Origin: Sweltsa coloradensis
Lineage: Eukaryota > Arthropoda > Insecta > Plecoptera > Chloroperlidae
DNA length: 64,000 bases
Direction of reading: 5' to 3'
Assembly: GCA_024449915.1 (NCBI GenBank)
Contig: JAMZAV010001461.1
Span: forward strand, 100,251 to 164,250
A model generated the notes under the pieces. That model was not told the DNA's origin. It did no database searches and worked only from the letters and a program-made list of their open reading frames with translations. Shown here piece by piece: positions 1 to 10,374 of the stretch. Position 1 is the stretch's first letter; every line of letters begins with the position of its first letter. The position numbers and the translations under genes are program-made.

Positions 1-2890
1 GGCGGAAGTTTGGAACTGTCAGTATACACCAATTTTCAGTATAGTTTTGAAAATATATTGGCGTGTATTGTTACAAAACATTGTCCGTGATTGATTTTTT
101 GTAAACATGTTATTTACACAATATTTATTTACGACGGATGTTTGTCTCGCTTGTCAGGCTCCCAAGTGGACTACGCGACTGTTATTTGGAATCATAACTT
201 CTCTCACGTGACCAATTCCAATCGCGTGGGATCTGATCTAATATTGCCTACCATAGATCTGATCACTACAAGTTTTGCATGGACTTAAAGTTGCCTAGTC
301 TTAAAACCAGGCGACAATATACAGATCTCATTTTTCTGTACAAAATTCTTCACTATTATTATGACTAATCTATTAGGGTACTTGATATCAACTTCCGAGT
401 ACCAGGCAAGTTCAACCGTATAACTAACTATTTTTTTTTAAGGTGTGCGAGTTATTTCTTACTCAAGATTCTTTAGCAATGCCCACAAAAGAGTTTAGTT
501 GCAAGCTAACAACAGTTGCCAACATTTGCCAAAAAAATATATAGTAATTTTCTAGTTTATTTTAAACATTTAAAAAATAAACGTGCCATCACAGATATCT
601 TATTTTCGGTGTCAAGGAAATCTGGAGAATGTTTTGTACACATGTGATGTTAGGCGGCCTATAATCATGATTGTAACAAACTGCTACTGCATTCTCTAAA
701 CAGAAAAGAAATTAGTTGCACATAGGCCAACTGTTCCCATTATGGTTAGGCGTATTTAACGACTTCTAAACTGTACGTTGTCACATGTTTATGCATTTAA
801 ACATTTCGAAAGTATTTTAATTTATCTAAGTATTTGCATTCGGACACCGAATCTGTGACACCGAATCTCTGGCCTATAGTGAAGAGTGGTCAGCCCTGAC
901 CGCAGGCTGCACTTCCGGCGAAAGATATGACTGATGACACAAGTGACAGGTACAACTTAGCACTGGAACGGATCGCTCTATTATATCATATCTAATCTAC
1001 TGCACAGTTGGTGCTAGAATGTGGGAGACTGTGTGGATCATCCTTCATACGCATGCATCTCGGAGGAGAGTGTTTTTGTCTCGGCTAGTTCGCTTTCACT
1101 ATTCTCACCTGAAACGTAAGAGCATTCTTTCATTTGCAGTCGGTGAATACGAGATGAAGCTGAGAAATTTTTAACAGAACCGGCTTATTTCGTAATAGTA
1201 GGCCTAGAGTGTTGTCCATCCATTCAGCTTCAACCAATGAACTCGTTCACACAAAATACTAATAGCTGCGGCGAAGCTATCTGTGTTAATAACAGTACAA
1301 TTATTGTAATTTATTAATTTTCAGACAAATATATTTTTGTACAGTTATAGTGGAAGGCTATGAACATAGCTCCAGATATCGGTAAGGGCCTCCCCCGATA
1401 CTACTTATAACAATTGTAAAAAAAATGCAATAACAAATATAGAATTAATAATGAAAGTAATAATAATTATCTTGAGTAAAATGTTAATTATATTGATGAT
1501 TTATTGACCCATTCTGGTTCACATCCATCTTTTCTCGTCCTGTAAAAGTGTAAGTTGTCATTGTCATTGTCATTGTCATTGTCGTAGTTGTTGTAAAATT
1601 CTGCATCGTCATAGCCACTCTCTCTGGTTACAGAATTCACATGACACTTACATGAAACATCACTTCGTCGTCCGTAGTAGAATAATATAATCCATCCGGT
1701 ACGAACTAGAAACACCTATGGCGGGCAATCATTTCCAGTATATCCTTGCTTCAAAACGAACTAATTGACGCAAATCTTTGTAAGCGATGGTAGCGTGGGC
1801 CTATCATGTCCATTATTCCACCACATTAACCACCGAGGATTGTCTATTGTTCTGCCTGATAACTGATGAGGGAGGAATTGGTTACGTAATGACCCAACTG
1901 GCGTACACTAAAAGTGCACCGATTCTCTGTCAGTGTGTGCATGGCCCGGGTCGATTACGCGTTTAGTCGTCCATATTCTGACGGCTCCGTGATACTTAGT
2001 CGAGTGTTTTTCGTAGAAGATCGCATGTATACGGGTGTAATAACTATAATTCAATCTTGGTCTATCTGTCATTAGGGTTGAGGTCGTTGTAACGAATTTT
2101 TACTATTGTAAAGAAACCCTTTTGAGTTGAGTAGCCTTATAAAACATGCAAACTACAGGAAAATCGTTAAGAAACGAAATAAAATTATAATGTATATTGG
2201 TCTACAGTAAATTAATGTTCTCATAAAATATGTTATTTTTTATTTTTAACACGTTTTTAAAATGTTCTTTTGGTCATCCGCGGCGTCTCATGCGGTTGGG
2301 GACCCGTTCTGAGCTGTATGAGACGAATGAATTGGTGGGTTCAATCCTGCACAGGCGTGGGATTTTCGTAATTGTCCTTCATACTCAAATATCACCAATT
2401 CATCGTTTCTATTGGCATCTGACATTAAAACAGACGTTGTGTAACAGACAAATACAATGTTGTTTGGTCGCATCATTATACTTCACATACGAAAGCTGAT
2501 GAAATGGGGACAGCGAAACGTAGAGTCTATCTCACACGAGCTACGGAAGTTTCGATTTTTTTTTTCATCGCCACTATTTGCTTAGCCTATAATTATTGCC
2601 AGAAGATGGTCTCCTGTCTCCACAAATATTAAAACAAAACAAATTTAATAGTTGACCAAAGAAATCACAAAATTAAATACACACAAAATATACCAGTGTT
2701 GTACATTTTGTGTGGAGTTCCCCCGTCCCGTATACTGGAGGAAGAGAAATAGAGGAGCCTAAATAATTACGAATGCTTTTACATATGGTAAATATTTGAG
2801 GTATTGACGAAGTTTGTTCCGGCAAGACCAAAACTCTGTAAGTTAACATATATTCTCAATGCTTAATGTTGTGCGTTATTGTCATCTTAC
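1..2890. other. Anonymous AT-rich DNA, no gene recognised
   Basis: I see no coding segment, RNA gene or complete transposon here. The open frames are short (at most 89 codons) and lack recognisable motifs. The only ordered feature is a short TCATTG hexamer repeat near 1556-1584. A donor-like CAT/GTAAGTG on the minus strand near 1650 has no convincing partner acceptor. Confidence 0.6.
1556..1584. repeat. (TCATTG)n microsatellite
   Basis: The unit GTCATT/TCATTG is repeated about four and a half times in a row. It encodes a short Asp-Asn run in one minus-strand frame, which is a by-product of the repeat rather than evidence for a protein. Confidence 0.85.
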
Positions 2891-2968
2891 CTTGCAAAAT
2901 CCATGAAGATAACACGGTAGTCGAACGTATTTCTATCCGAAATGTAAGACCACGTGCCAGAAAGTTGC
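2891..2968 (-). CDS. Candidate internal exon, unknown protein
   Basis: This is a possible 78-nt internal exon. Read on the minus strand it starts after TTTAAAATTTAG and ends at a good donor, GCAAG/GTAAGATG. One frame is open throughout: one leftover base, 25 codons, two leftover bases. It begins QLSGTW and ends YRVIFMDFA. The length is a multiple of three. The composition, with two Trp/Tyr-rich patches and a Y-R-V-I-F strand, looks more protein-like than the flanking translations. The aromatic/hydrophobic pattern near the end faintly recalls the late strands of extracellular beta-sandwich domains such as MAM, but I cannot assign a family. The acceptor is poor in pyrimidines. An open frame of this size is common by chance, so this is a lead only. 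Confidence 0.22.
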
Positions 2969-3476
2969 CTAAATTTTAAAACGGGTTTCTATTTAATTAA
3001 ACCGATGTTTTTTCCAACCCTCACTTGATATTCAACGCCACGCATTTTTTCAATTACCATTATAACTGGCGATATTTAACCTGTAGCGAAACTAATGTTT
3101 CATTCACAATCATTTCCTTTTCCAAATTATAGCTTTTAATCAGTTCACTTTATAAAACAATGCAAACAAAGCTATATGTATTCCGGTGTATTGCTTGCAA
3201 TGTGATATTTAATCAAGAGGCATCACTTTACGTAAATCTTACTTAATTTTATTAAAACAATTTATCTTAACTTCCTAGGAAATACTCCAATCGTCTGCAT
3301 GCTATTTTCTCGTTAAGTGTGTGATTCTCTTTGCTTGTGCTGAAAGCGAGAATGCCGGGGTATTACGTAGTCGCTTACAAAATCTCTAACACTTACTATT
3401 AGAATGTATTACTCGGTGTTACAAAACACCGAAGCGGGTGTGACAATACACCTCAAACACTTGAATCTACAATACA

Positions 3477-3577
3477 TGTACATTGTACACCCGGCGTCAG
3501 AAGTAAATCAAGGGGTATCGTTGTATCTACAATACCCAGCCCTTGATTTACTTCTGACTCCGGGTGTACATTGTACA
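3477..3577. repeat. Near-perfect 100-bp palindrome (fold-back MITE-like)
   Basis: Two arms of about 37-38 bp are inverted repeats with one or two mismatches. The left arm begins TGTACATTGTACACCCGG and the right arm ends CCGGGTGTACATTGTACA. The spacer (about 3515-3538) contains a second small hairpin, TTGTA-TC-TACAA, flanked by GGTAT and TACCC, so nearly the whole unit can fold into one stem. The arms carry the internal word TCAGAAGTAAATCAAGG. There is no coding capacity. It is best explained as a small fold-back transposon remnant; no target-site duplication was found. Confidence 0.75.
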
Positions 3578-3599
3578 CGGCACTATAAACCATAATCGG

Positions 3600-6500
3600 C
3601 GGTAAAATGCTCATTGTTGACAAAGTGTTGCAGATATTGTATCGTCAGCTATATATATGCGTTGCAGTTGTTATTTTATTTCATTATTTATCATTCATGA
3701 CACTCACTACAATGTGATAAACATAATATATAACACCACATACATAGATTATTTTTAATTCGATCTACATTTCAACACGGTTTAACGTAAGAATCCAGTC
3801 GCGGAAACCTATAACAATTCATATATTTATACATATCGATCTGTATTTTTTTAATTGCTTTTGTGTGTTCTCAATAATGCTCGTGTTAATTATATTTAGA
3901 ACAAAATAATATCGACAAGTATTGTTTACACATAACGAATCGTTTAACAACACCAGGCAAAGGTCACTAATACTTGGGGCTTATATAGATTGTTATTCCC
4001 CTGTCGCTTATTATTGATGACGACTCTATTAGAAAAAATAACCGAGGAAATAACATGTAACCAATGTGAATCTATCAATAATGGAATACCCAAAACAGTG
4101 TGATTTGCTTTAACCCTTCTCTGTTTAAAGCAAGTATTGGTGAAAACCGCTCCTCTAAATAACATTAGGAATGTTGTGTTTGATTTTGTAATGGACATTG
4201 GTTTTAACCACAAATCACTTTCTTGCTACACAGATTTGTGAATGGCTATGACAGCTCTACATGTAATACGTACCTAATAAATGTGTTCATTTTACATACG
4301 CATTCAAATACTGGTTATGCAGCGCAAATTGATGTTTTGTTCAAAATTTTCTGAAATTTGTCCTGTATTTGGATCGTGTGTAAATCTTGCAACAATACAT
4401 CCCAATAGGGAAAACTCGCAACGTTTTTTTATTATTCTACTATATTCAGGGCCAGTTTCTTATTGCATAAATTAATCGTTTTCATTATTTATAAAATATT
4501 TTCAGTCACAAAAGTGAACTTACAGTTTTACTCGTTGTAATGGCGGGAAAAACAGGACTATACTCCATAACCCTACAACTAATCACTGTGTGTTCATTGA
4601 AAAAACTGAATTCTTGCTAATTATCTTACTTAACTTATAAAAACCTTTTTAGAATAAAATTTGTTTCTAGTATTATTCCGAAATACTAATAAACAATAAT
4701 TTGTTTAACAAGATATAACATTTGCAAATTTGTGTAAACATTTTAAACGATTTATTATGATAACATCAATAAAGTAAATGTCAACAATGGACACGAGCTG
4801 TTAAACGGCCGAGCGGTGAATTTTGCTTCGTGATCTATTAGAAGACTTTGGTCAATTTCATTCATATGCATAGCTGTTTATAGGGTTATGACGTCACACG
4901 TATTTTCACAATAAAAGCGCGGGAGAGAGTAAACGTAAAACTTTGTACGTCTGTGGAATAGAAAGTATTTTTTTGAAATGTTATAAACTACAGTTTAAGT
5001 GAATATCTACTGATTCTGTACACAGTGCTAATATCTAAAACCTGTGAGCCTTCCCTATTGAAAACGTGTTAATAGGGTGACCCCTATTTGTTCATACATT
5101 CCTTGTTCTATCATGGGTTCTTTGCGAATCATACTTTTCATCTCGTAAATTATTATATTTGCATGTATACGAGTGAATTGCCCATGTAGGCTAATCGTTT
5201 ATGTAACATTATACGAGCTTACCCTCTTAGTTATCGTAGGGCTTCCCATTTCTTAACTGTTGTCGTATCTTTCTCACCTCTATGCAGATAAAACCTATTA
5301 TAGCCAAGTCTGAAGTTGTGTAAGCTAAATCTGAGTTACATATACACTCGTTGCGGCCAAAGCTATAAGTAGCTTAACTTTTAAGCTGTAATTCAACTTG
5401 TGATAAACATGCAAATAGGAATGTTTTTCAGGATTTCTTGCTGCTAGACTAAACACGCAACACAAACAGCACATTTTATTATGTAGTTATATTTATTACT
5501 GTAATTTGCCCATGCATTTTATTACAGACAATATACGTTATATTCTTTAATGTTTACAGTAGAAATAAATTGCAGCTTAAAGTAAGACAGCCCATGACAA
5601 TTGTTTCATACAACGTTATGACGACGCTTTTAAAAAAGTATCTCGACCTTTCTTACCTAGAAAATAATATATAACATTTCCCTTTTGTTGGAATATTTAC
5701 ATACATATTCGGTGAGGGGAAGTGACGTTTCTCAAAGTTCCAAGTTATTTATTGCATCTTTATGGTTGTATTACAATCTAACATGAGATTTGTTATTGTA
5801 TTTAAGTATTAAAATAATCACAATATCGATAACACAACAGTAAAACAAAAATAACAATTAAAAGTATAAGAAAACGAAAACCTAAATGTTTATTATACAT
5901 AAAACAAAATACAGCCTCTTGAAACTAAAACTGTCTTTAAATGTGTACAATGTATACATAAATAAGTAACTACCAGAATTCAGTCGCGCTTGAACTAAAA
6001 GCAATTATACTATAGCATTTCGAGTATATCGTACTAATTTATCGTACCCAATGAACTTTCGATTTATTACTGCAAGTTGACTGCATGTGCTCCTCTCTCC
6101 CCCTAATACAACTAGAAACATATAGCCTGCAATCCTATTTACAAGTAACCGTTACAAACAGTCATGTAATTCATAAACTTATTTCTTACCTTCTTACTGA
6201 CACCGATAGAGATAGCTTTCCAGTGTTGTGTCTATAGCTAATTTCAACACACACCACACGCCCGCGGTAGCCTGTCAATATTCGCAATTATTTGGTCGGA
6301 ATGATGTTTTGATTGAGTTTTATTCGATACGCGGATCTTGGCATAAAACAAATAACAAGTGTGTTTGAATACAGATACGAACACAGTGGTGTTTTACAAC
6401 CGGCGGCGATGTGCTGGATTTTGATGTGAGAGAAAAATTGTTTATCAAAAGTTATCTCAGGTATTACCAGTTTTACCATTATAGCCTAAGCCTACAATAT

Positions 6501-7660
6501 GAGTATGTAATTAGCAAATATGTGTATATTGGTTACACTAGGGAATTATGCTGAAATTAGTATGGTTATGTGGTTAGGTCCTACTGTATTCGGTTTTGAT
6601 ATACGCTGGTTTCGAGGAAAATAAGTCAAGTGTTTGGTTTTGTACGAATTGATTTGAACCAGTCTAATTCTAACGCAAGTAGTAGAGGGCCTACATTATG
6701 CTTCGTTTCTCTAAAAAGCTTTTTCCTAAATTGATTCAAACATACGTTGTGAAGACCTATCAGTTCAGGCCTGCGTCTAGTTTTCTTCATACAAACTCCC
6801 ACATGAAAATTAAATGTGCTTAAGAAGTGGGTTTTAGAAGTGGGATATCTGGTCTTTTATCCATCGTTATTGGATTGATTACCACTCACACAAACTCTTT
6901 CACACATTGACATTTGTATTTATGTGTATCCGTATTTGTTCATTGCTTGCCAATCGTAAAATGTATCAGAAACAATTTTAGCGTATAGCTAATTATTGCG
7001 TTCAAAATTGTGCGTATATTAATTATTACAACATGCCATTTAAAACAGTTGAAAATTTGTTATTTATTTTTAAATACTTTTACAGTAAAACCTCTTGAAT
7101 AAGCTTAATGCAAGAAAACCATGGAAGTGTAAAGTTTATAACTGTTGCTGAATAAGCTGTTGTACTCGTTCCTTTTAAAAATAATATTTGCCTAATGGTA
7201 GTTTTTTTCATAATGGGACTTCCATCCACTGAAACGCACAAATCATAAGTATTTTCTTCAATAAACCCAATTAAGGGCTTTAAACAACAAGTTGTTTATA
7301 TATTATTCTCAACGGAAAGAAGGAACATAATACGTGCATTATTAAGAGACCCAACCATCTCGGCCGTGGAGTTTTGTTTCCTCTATCTCTCCCATCTCAT
7401 AAACGTGGCCCTTGATTGGCTAAATTAAGAAATCGGCGAAGACGAGAACGGTAAAGTTGGAATTGAATCTTGGCGCTGTCTTAACTAACGCTCGCGTATT
7501 GGATGTTTCAACTTATTTACTTGCGTAATTATGTCTCGGGAAGTGGCTGTAAACAGTACATTACGATAAACAAGTGAAGCAAGATTTCGGGAGTAAAGTC
7601 CATGTTCTCAGGGAATACGTGTTTTGGGGGAATTATCGATCTGTTTTGAGAATTCATCCT
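3600..7660. other. Anonymous AT-rich DNA, no gene recognised
   Basis: No feature is supportable over this stretch. The open frames are 64-89 codons long and unremarkable. A donor-like AGAAG/GTAAGAAA on the minus strand near 6190 could end a roughly 48-nt open segment (about 6191-6238), but its acceptor is weak and nothing about the peptide is recognisable. Confidence 0.55.
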
Positions 7661-7674
7661 CTGGGATAGTCTGG

Positions 7675-7790
7675 AGAAAACATTTGTAAATCTTCATTGG
7701 TCACCGACGACGGTGGTGGGATACGAACCTGCTAGCTTCCGAATTATATGTTTCGTGCGCTCCCTTGAAGCCTATACCTGTGTCAAGAAA
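7675..7790 (-). mobile_element. tRNA-derived SINE remnant
   Basis: On the minus strand there is a good pol III B-box-like word, GGTTCGTATCCC (positions 7717-7731 region). It is preceded by an anticodon-arm-like segment ending ATTCGGAAGCTAGC and, further upstream, an A-box-like GGCTTCAAGGG. The same arrangement, with the ATTCGGAAG core shared, recurs at about 30335-30400. Two dispersed, diverged copies fit a tRNA-derived SINE better than a functional tRNA gene; no complete cloverleaf is evident. Confidence 0.45.
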
Positions 7791-7873
7791 AGTAAAAGCT
7801 GTTCCGTCTTCTCAGGCACGCGATACGCCTAATAACAACGCAATGAATATACCCAGTGCCCAGTGTGTGTATG

Positions 7874-7894
7874 TTTTTTTTTTTTTTTTTTTTT
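7874..7894. repeat. Poly-T homopolymer run
   Basis: Twenty-one consecutive T residues. This may be an A tail on the minus strand; no linked retroposon body was recognised. Confidence 0.9.
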
Positions 7895-8449
7895 AAATTC
7901 AAAACACAAACTAAAAGGAGATAAATAATAGGATGAGATTAAACAAAGGATATAGTTTAGGCCATGACTAGTTGGATGTCGCAATAAGTGATTGATTCAA
8001 AGGCTTGAAGATCGCCAGGTTTGTAATGGCAATCGACGCAGCGCATCCTGGCAGGCAAGGATTCATAGTGACTCGGATGATAGCGAATGAAGTATGCTCA
8101 CCGTTCTTCATATTTTATTCTTTACTATTTAGTTTTTATTATTTTATTTTATAAAACTAGATCGATATTTTAATGACATAAAAAGTAGTGACATTCAAAA
8201 TATGACCCTCAAAGTTAAACCCATTAAATAAAGGCAAACCCTACAAACGGGTGGGGGTATTAGCAGCCAGCAGCCAAGAGAGCATACCGTCTTTGGGCCT
8301 CTGTGAATGTGTGTGTGGGTGTAATGCAGATGAGCAGAGCGCTTCCAGCCACACTAATGCTTTAAAAATAGATTACTTCAAAGTAGGTGATAATCTAAGT
8401 GTAATTTCCTCTCTCTGACGAACACAGCAAGATTTGCTTTTAATTTCCA

Positions 8450-8495
8450 TAATACATAGAGGATAAGTCGTACCGCTGCGCCACAAACTGAGAAC
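8450..8495 (-). mobile_element. Possible SINE head (A-box only)
   Basis: The minus strand reads TGTGGCGCAGCGGTACGAC, which closely resembles the 5' part and A-box of a tRNA. No matching B-box is found at the expected distance. A truncated tRNA-derived SINE is the simplest reading. Confidence 0.3.
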
Positions 8496-9162
8496 TCGCA
8501 ATTCTGCTGCAGGGAGATATACTTGGAAACAAGATTTCCAAGATGATAATCGCTTTTTATTTAGCTGGTTGTGTAGTCTGTGGATTTTGTGGTAGATGTT
8601 TTCAAGGTGTTTTACGTAGAAGTGGATTCGTCATTGTAAGATAAGTGATATTGGTCTTACGTGTTGTCGCTTGAAGTTCACTCGTCGAAGCTGTAGACAA
8701 TCCTGAAGAAGTTCTTAGCATTTTACCTCCCGTATGACATTTACAGAATATTTTCTAAAATTAAATGGCTTTATCAATTTTAATTGGCAACGTGAAACAA
8801 TTCACCCTAACATTTAATATGAACACAACATATAATATTTAATCTGACAAAACTTTCTCAAAGCCAACTTTCTCTCTCTTTTTTTTTGCTAAGACAACAA
8901 CAATTTAGCAATCTGCTATTTGTTCGCTTATGATGTATTTCTAAATCAGACCCAATTGGTTATTTTTCTTTCGAAATTGGTACCATTATTTTTTCCAAGA
9001 ATTTGGTATCAATTGTGAAATGTTGACATTATGTATGTCAAGCTTGAGTGCTGGAATCACAAAAGTTTCGTCAGAGATCGTATTTCCACATCACATTGTT
9101 ATCTAGAGCAAGATATTAATAAAAAATTATTCATTGTTTTACTTGTATTTAACATTTTAAAG

Positions 9163-9348
9163 TTATATGTAGATATTATTTATATTTGATAAATTAAGTG
9201 TATTTGGTACACGTTTAGACTTATTTCTTTCGACATTGCAGTCATTGACATCTCTAGCGAGTAAATTACTTACTACCGCTCCCAGTACAGTTACAAAGCC
9301 TCTACCTATAATGCACGCATTGCCCAATGTGGTTCCAAGGAACGACAT
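9163..9348 (-). CDS. Repeated short ORF inside satellite unit 1 (doubtful)
   Basis: A 61-codon minus-strand frame (start MSFLGTTLGNAC, hydrophobic middle FVTVLGAVVSNLLARDV, basic tail with NKSKR) recurs at 9942-10142 and at the end of the frame 10100-10420. The middle segment could be a weak membrane helix. Differences between copies include conservative changes (Arg/Lys, Val/Ile) as well as Cys/Tyr. Recurrence is expected, because the units are tandem duplicates, so it is not independent evidence of coding. There is no promoter, splice or homology support. I regard it as probably non-coding. Confidence 0.12.
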   Translation of the reverse strand: MSFLGTTLGNACIIGRGFVTVLGAVVSNLLARDVNDCNVERNKSKRVPNTLNLSNINNIYI

Positions 9349-10360
9349 ATTATGAATATGTCTCTCTATATATAGATATTATTTATATTTTATAAATAAA
9401 GTGTATTTGGTACACGTTTAGACTTATTTATTTCGACATTGCAGTCATTGACATCTCTAGGGAGTAAATTACTTACTACCGCTCCCAGTACAGTTACAAA
9501 GCCTCTACCTATAATGCACGCATTTCCCAATGTGGTTCCAAGGAACGACATATTATGAATATGTCTCTTCTATATATAGATAATTATTATATGGATAAAT
9601 AGTGTATTCGTACACGTTTAGACTTATTATTTCGCATTGCAGTCATTGAAAATCTCTAGGAGTAATTACTACACGCTCCCATACAGTTACAAGCTTCTAC
9701 CTATTCACCATTTCCAATGTGGTTCCAAGGAACGACATATTATGAATATGTCTCTCTATATATAGATATTATTTATATTTAATAAATAAAGTGTATTTGG
9801 TACACGTTTAGACTTATTTCTTTCGACATTGTAGTCATTGACATCTCTAGGGAGTAAATTACTTTCTACCGCTCCCAGTATGCAGTTACAATGCGTCTAC
9901 CTGTAATGCACGTGCCCAATGTGGTTCCAAGGAACGACATATTACGAATATGTCGCTATATATATAATATTATTTATATTTGATAAATTAAGTGTATTTG
10001 GTATACGTTTAGACTTATTTTTTTCGACATTGTAGTCATTGACATCTCTAGCGAGTAAATTACTTACTACCGCTCCCAGTACAGTTACAAAGCCTCTACC
10101 TATAATGCACGCATTGCCCAATGTGGTTCCAAGGAACGACATATTATGAATATGTCGCTATATATATAGATATTATTTATATTTGATAAATTAAGTGTAT
10201 TCGGTACACGTTTAGACTTATTTCTTTCGACATTGCAGTCATTGACATCTCTAGCGAGTAAATTACTTACTACCGCTCCCAGTACAGTTACAAAGCCTCT
10301 ACCTATAATGCACGCATTGCCCAATGTGGTTCCAAGGAACGACATATTATGAATATGTCG
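9171..10360. repeat. Tandem satellite, six copies of ~200 bp
   Basis: Six head-to-tail copies start near 9171, 9374, 9578, 9774, 9965 and 10168, with spacings of 203, 204, 196, 191 and 203 bp. Shared words include AGATATTATTTATATTT, GTACACGTTTAGACTTATT, ACCGCTCCCAGTACAGTTAC and CAATGTGGTTCCAAGGAACG. Every unit ends in a palindrome of the form GACATATT-ATG-AATATGTC. Copies 1, 5 and 6 are the most alike. Copy 3 has many single-base losses. A minus-strand frame of about 55-60 codons beginning MSFLGTTLGN is open in at least copies 1, 5 and 6. The period is not a multiple of three, so the frame restarts in each unit. This is a short satellite or tandemly amplified element; no known family was recognised. 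Confidence 0.92.
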
Positions 10361-10374
10361 CGTGCTACCTGACA

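Larger units (their letters stand above)
7795..9165. other. Anonymous DNA with a poly-T run
   Basis: No gene is recognised. A 21-base T run lies at 7874-7894 and could be the reverse complement of a retroposon tail, but the sequence to its left shows no recognisable element. A pol III A-box-like word occurs at 8472-8483 on the minus strand (annotated separately). Confidence 0.5.

Noticed and set aside
9171..10360. CRISPR array
   Set aside because: Units are ~200 bp and contiguous, without short direct repeats separated by unique spacers, and the genome is clearly eukaryotic.
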